From NCBI GenBank assembly GCA_032209605.1, contig JASFXZ010000079.1, positions 124,001 through 188,000 of the forward strand: a DNA stretch of 64,000 nucleotides, read 5' to 3'. The position numbers and the translations under genes were made by a program. This document shows positions 62,547 through 64,000 of this stretch, in pieces. Position 1 is the first letter of the stretch; every line of letters begins with the position of its first letter. The notes under the pieces were generated by a model that saw nothing but the letters and a program-made list of their open reading frames with translations, was not told the origin of the DNA and made no database searches. Source of the stretch: Mactromeris polynyma (lineage: Eukaryota; Mollusca; Bivalvia; Venerida; Mactridae).

Positions 62547-64000
62547 GTAATTAATATTCTTATCATATTAGAACTTTATTCCTTTTTTCACATATTTCAT
62601 CTTAGTTGTTATTGTTTACATATTTGGCGTTGGTTTAAACAGTACAGTTCCATTCCGCTCACGTTTCTATCTGTACTTGTATACTGATATAAAACATCGT
62701 GACTTACATTTTGGAGTTCGAATTTTTAAATATATTTTTCTGCTTTTGTATATATTTGTATGTCGATATATTATTGATATAAATATTATGCGAATTATAA
62801 AATATATTGCTATATTTATTGAAATCATGTTATACTTATGTAATTGGAGATTTGATTCATTACTCTATACGAGGGTCATGTATTGACGTCATTGACAGGT
62901 GCTCGTTTTCGTGGATAAAAACAGATTCAAATCTTCAATTTTTCAGTTTGGATGAACTAAATTCAAATATATTTCCATCCAACCATATTAAAATATGTTT
63001 ACTTTTACTCACAACTGTGTTTGGTAATCTTGATGCAATTGAGTCAAATTATATTGAATTTCGCTTAAGACTAAATGTGCTCAAATTTTGCGGTATCTCT
63101 CAGATCGGTACATATACTCAACAAACCTACAAATGTCCCGTCTAATCTCTAATGAATGATTTTAGTTGACTTGATAAGATATTCATTAATAAAAGGTATA
63201 ACACAGACATTTAATCTGATAGTATAAATATGAAAGTCAATATTTACTTAATTGGAGGCCAATTTTGGACGGATATTTGTCCTCATATTTTGATGAGTTG
63301 TGTATTAAGTGGGTGATTTGTATAATGGTCGAGTACATTGTGAGTATACCCAAGCTCAGCCATCTATGTCGTAAAAAAGATGATCAAATACAGGACAAAA
63401 CTGTCCCATACAAAACGAGCACCTGTTTAATGACGTCATTAACTGTCCCTGTGTACGTAACTCCATACGAAACTATTTTTCTCTTAGATAATCAGCATAT
63501 TGAACGAGTCTGTTTCAATGAACCTGGTAAAGCAAAACAAAATAGCCCATGCTATATTAGAACTAATTTTTGCATGTTCCCGTTCAGTACTCTGTAGACA
63601 AATAGGAGCATGTTGTCGTATCCATGGCAACACGCCCAGTTACAAATGCTTTATATTTCTATATATTATTTGCAAACAGTATTTGTGCAAAACAATGAGA
63701 TTGAGTGATCATATAATATGTTTTGTGGGAGATGTTTTGTCAATTTTTCTTTTTTTTTATAATTTATTCCACGAGTTATTTTTGAATATTGATTTATTGG
63801 GGGTCGATTTTGAACAAGCGTGTACAGTCTGTCGTGCATTTGTTATGCAACACAATCGATGTGAAACACCAACTACACTCCACACACAGTTTATTTTCAA
63901 CATACACATGTGTGGTATTTTTAAGGCTTTGCGTTTTTTTTTGTATTTTAAAGTTGAGTATTTTTTTTGGTACAATTTGAAAATCTATATAATATCATAT
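62547..64000 (+). other. Intron 18 (incomplete)
   Basis: I looked for the next CaV2 exon (II-III linker) and found none. Open frames at 62677-63597 lack any channel similarity. Confidence 0.5.

Noticed and set aside
62677..63597. Cluster of open frames as further CaV2 exons
   Set aside because: No II-III linker or domain III similarity and no matching splice phase.

Overview
Animal nuclear DNA, AT-rich, with long introns, minisatellites, MITE and SINE debris and one intact LINE. The only host gene I can support is the 5' half of a CaV2-class voltage-gated calcium channel alpha-1 subunit (presynaptic N/P/Q type; the orthologue of vertebrate CACNA1A/B and insect cacophony). It lies on the + strand from the start codon at 9601 to 62546 and runs off the right edge. 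The protein (EWGPFEYM junction, AID motif, pore motifs TMEGW and TGEDW) is clearly CaV2 and invertebrate-like. With the repeat types, it suggests a lophotrochozoan, most likely a mollusc; that attribution is inference.

Layout. 1-9600: no supported gene; MITE copies, a 2.2 kb compound satellite (3655-5850) and a short CpG/CRE-containing stretch (about 9120-9260) that may belong to the promoter or 5' UTR. 9601-9800: first coding exon. 9801-43504: a 33.7 kb first intron with the signals of a minor-class (U12) AT-AC intron. It holds an inverted repeat pair, pogo-like MITEs, a direct tandem segmental duplication (unit A 19455-25448, unit B 25449-35671) and a 5.6 kb two-ORF LINE inserted in unit B (25956-31571, minus strand). 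It also holds a 79-bp minisatellite rich in CCAAT boxes (40191-41110). 43505-62546: the remaining coding exons.

The reconstructed reading frame is continuous through every junction. It gives about 735 residues with a 30-nt microexon (725 without): N-terminus, domain I (S1-S6 with pore Glu), beta-subunit-binding AID, I-II linker, domain II (S1-S6 with pore Glu) and the start of the II-III linker. Domains III and IV lie beyond the window.

Most notable: (1) two U12-type introns in the same gene (intron 1 AT-AC, intron 17 GT-AG), both with near-perfect signals; (2) an unannotated second IS4 exon (47133-47227), the same length (95 nt) and phase as the canonical IS4 exon, probably mutually exclusive and lacking the first gating arginine; (3) a 30-nt microexon in the I-II linker; (4) a recent full-length LINE whose empty site is preserved a few kb away in the sister copy of the duplication. 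The duplication itself needs checking against uncollapsed haplotypes.
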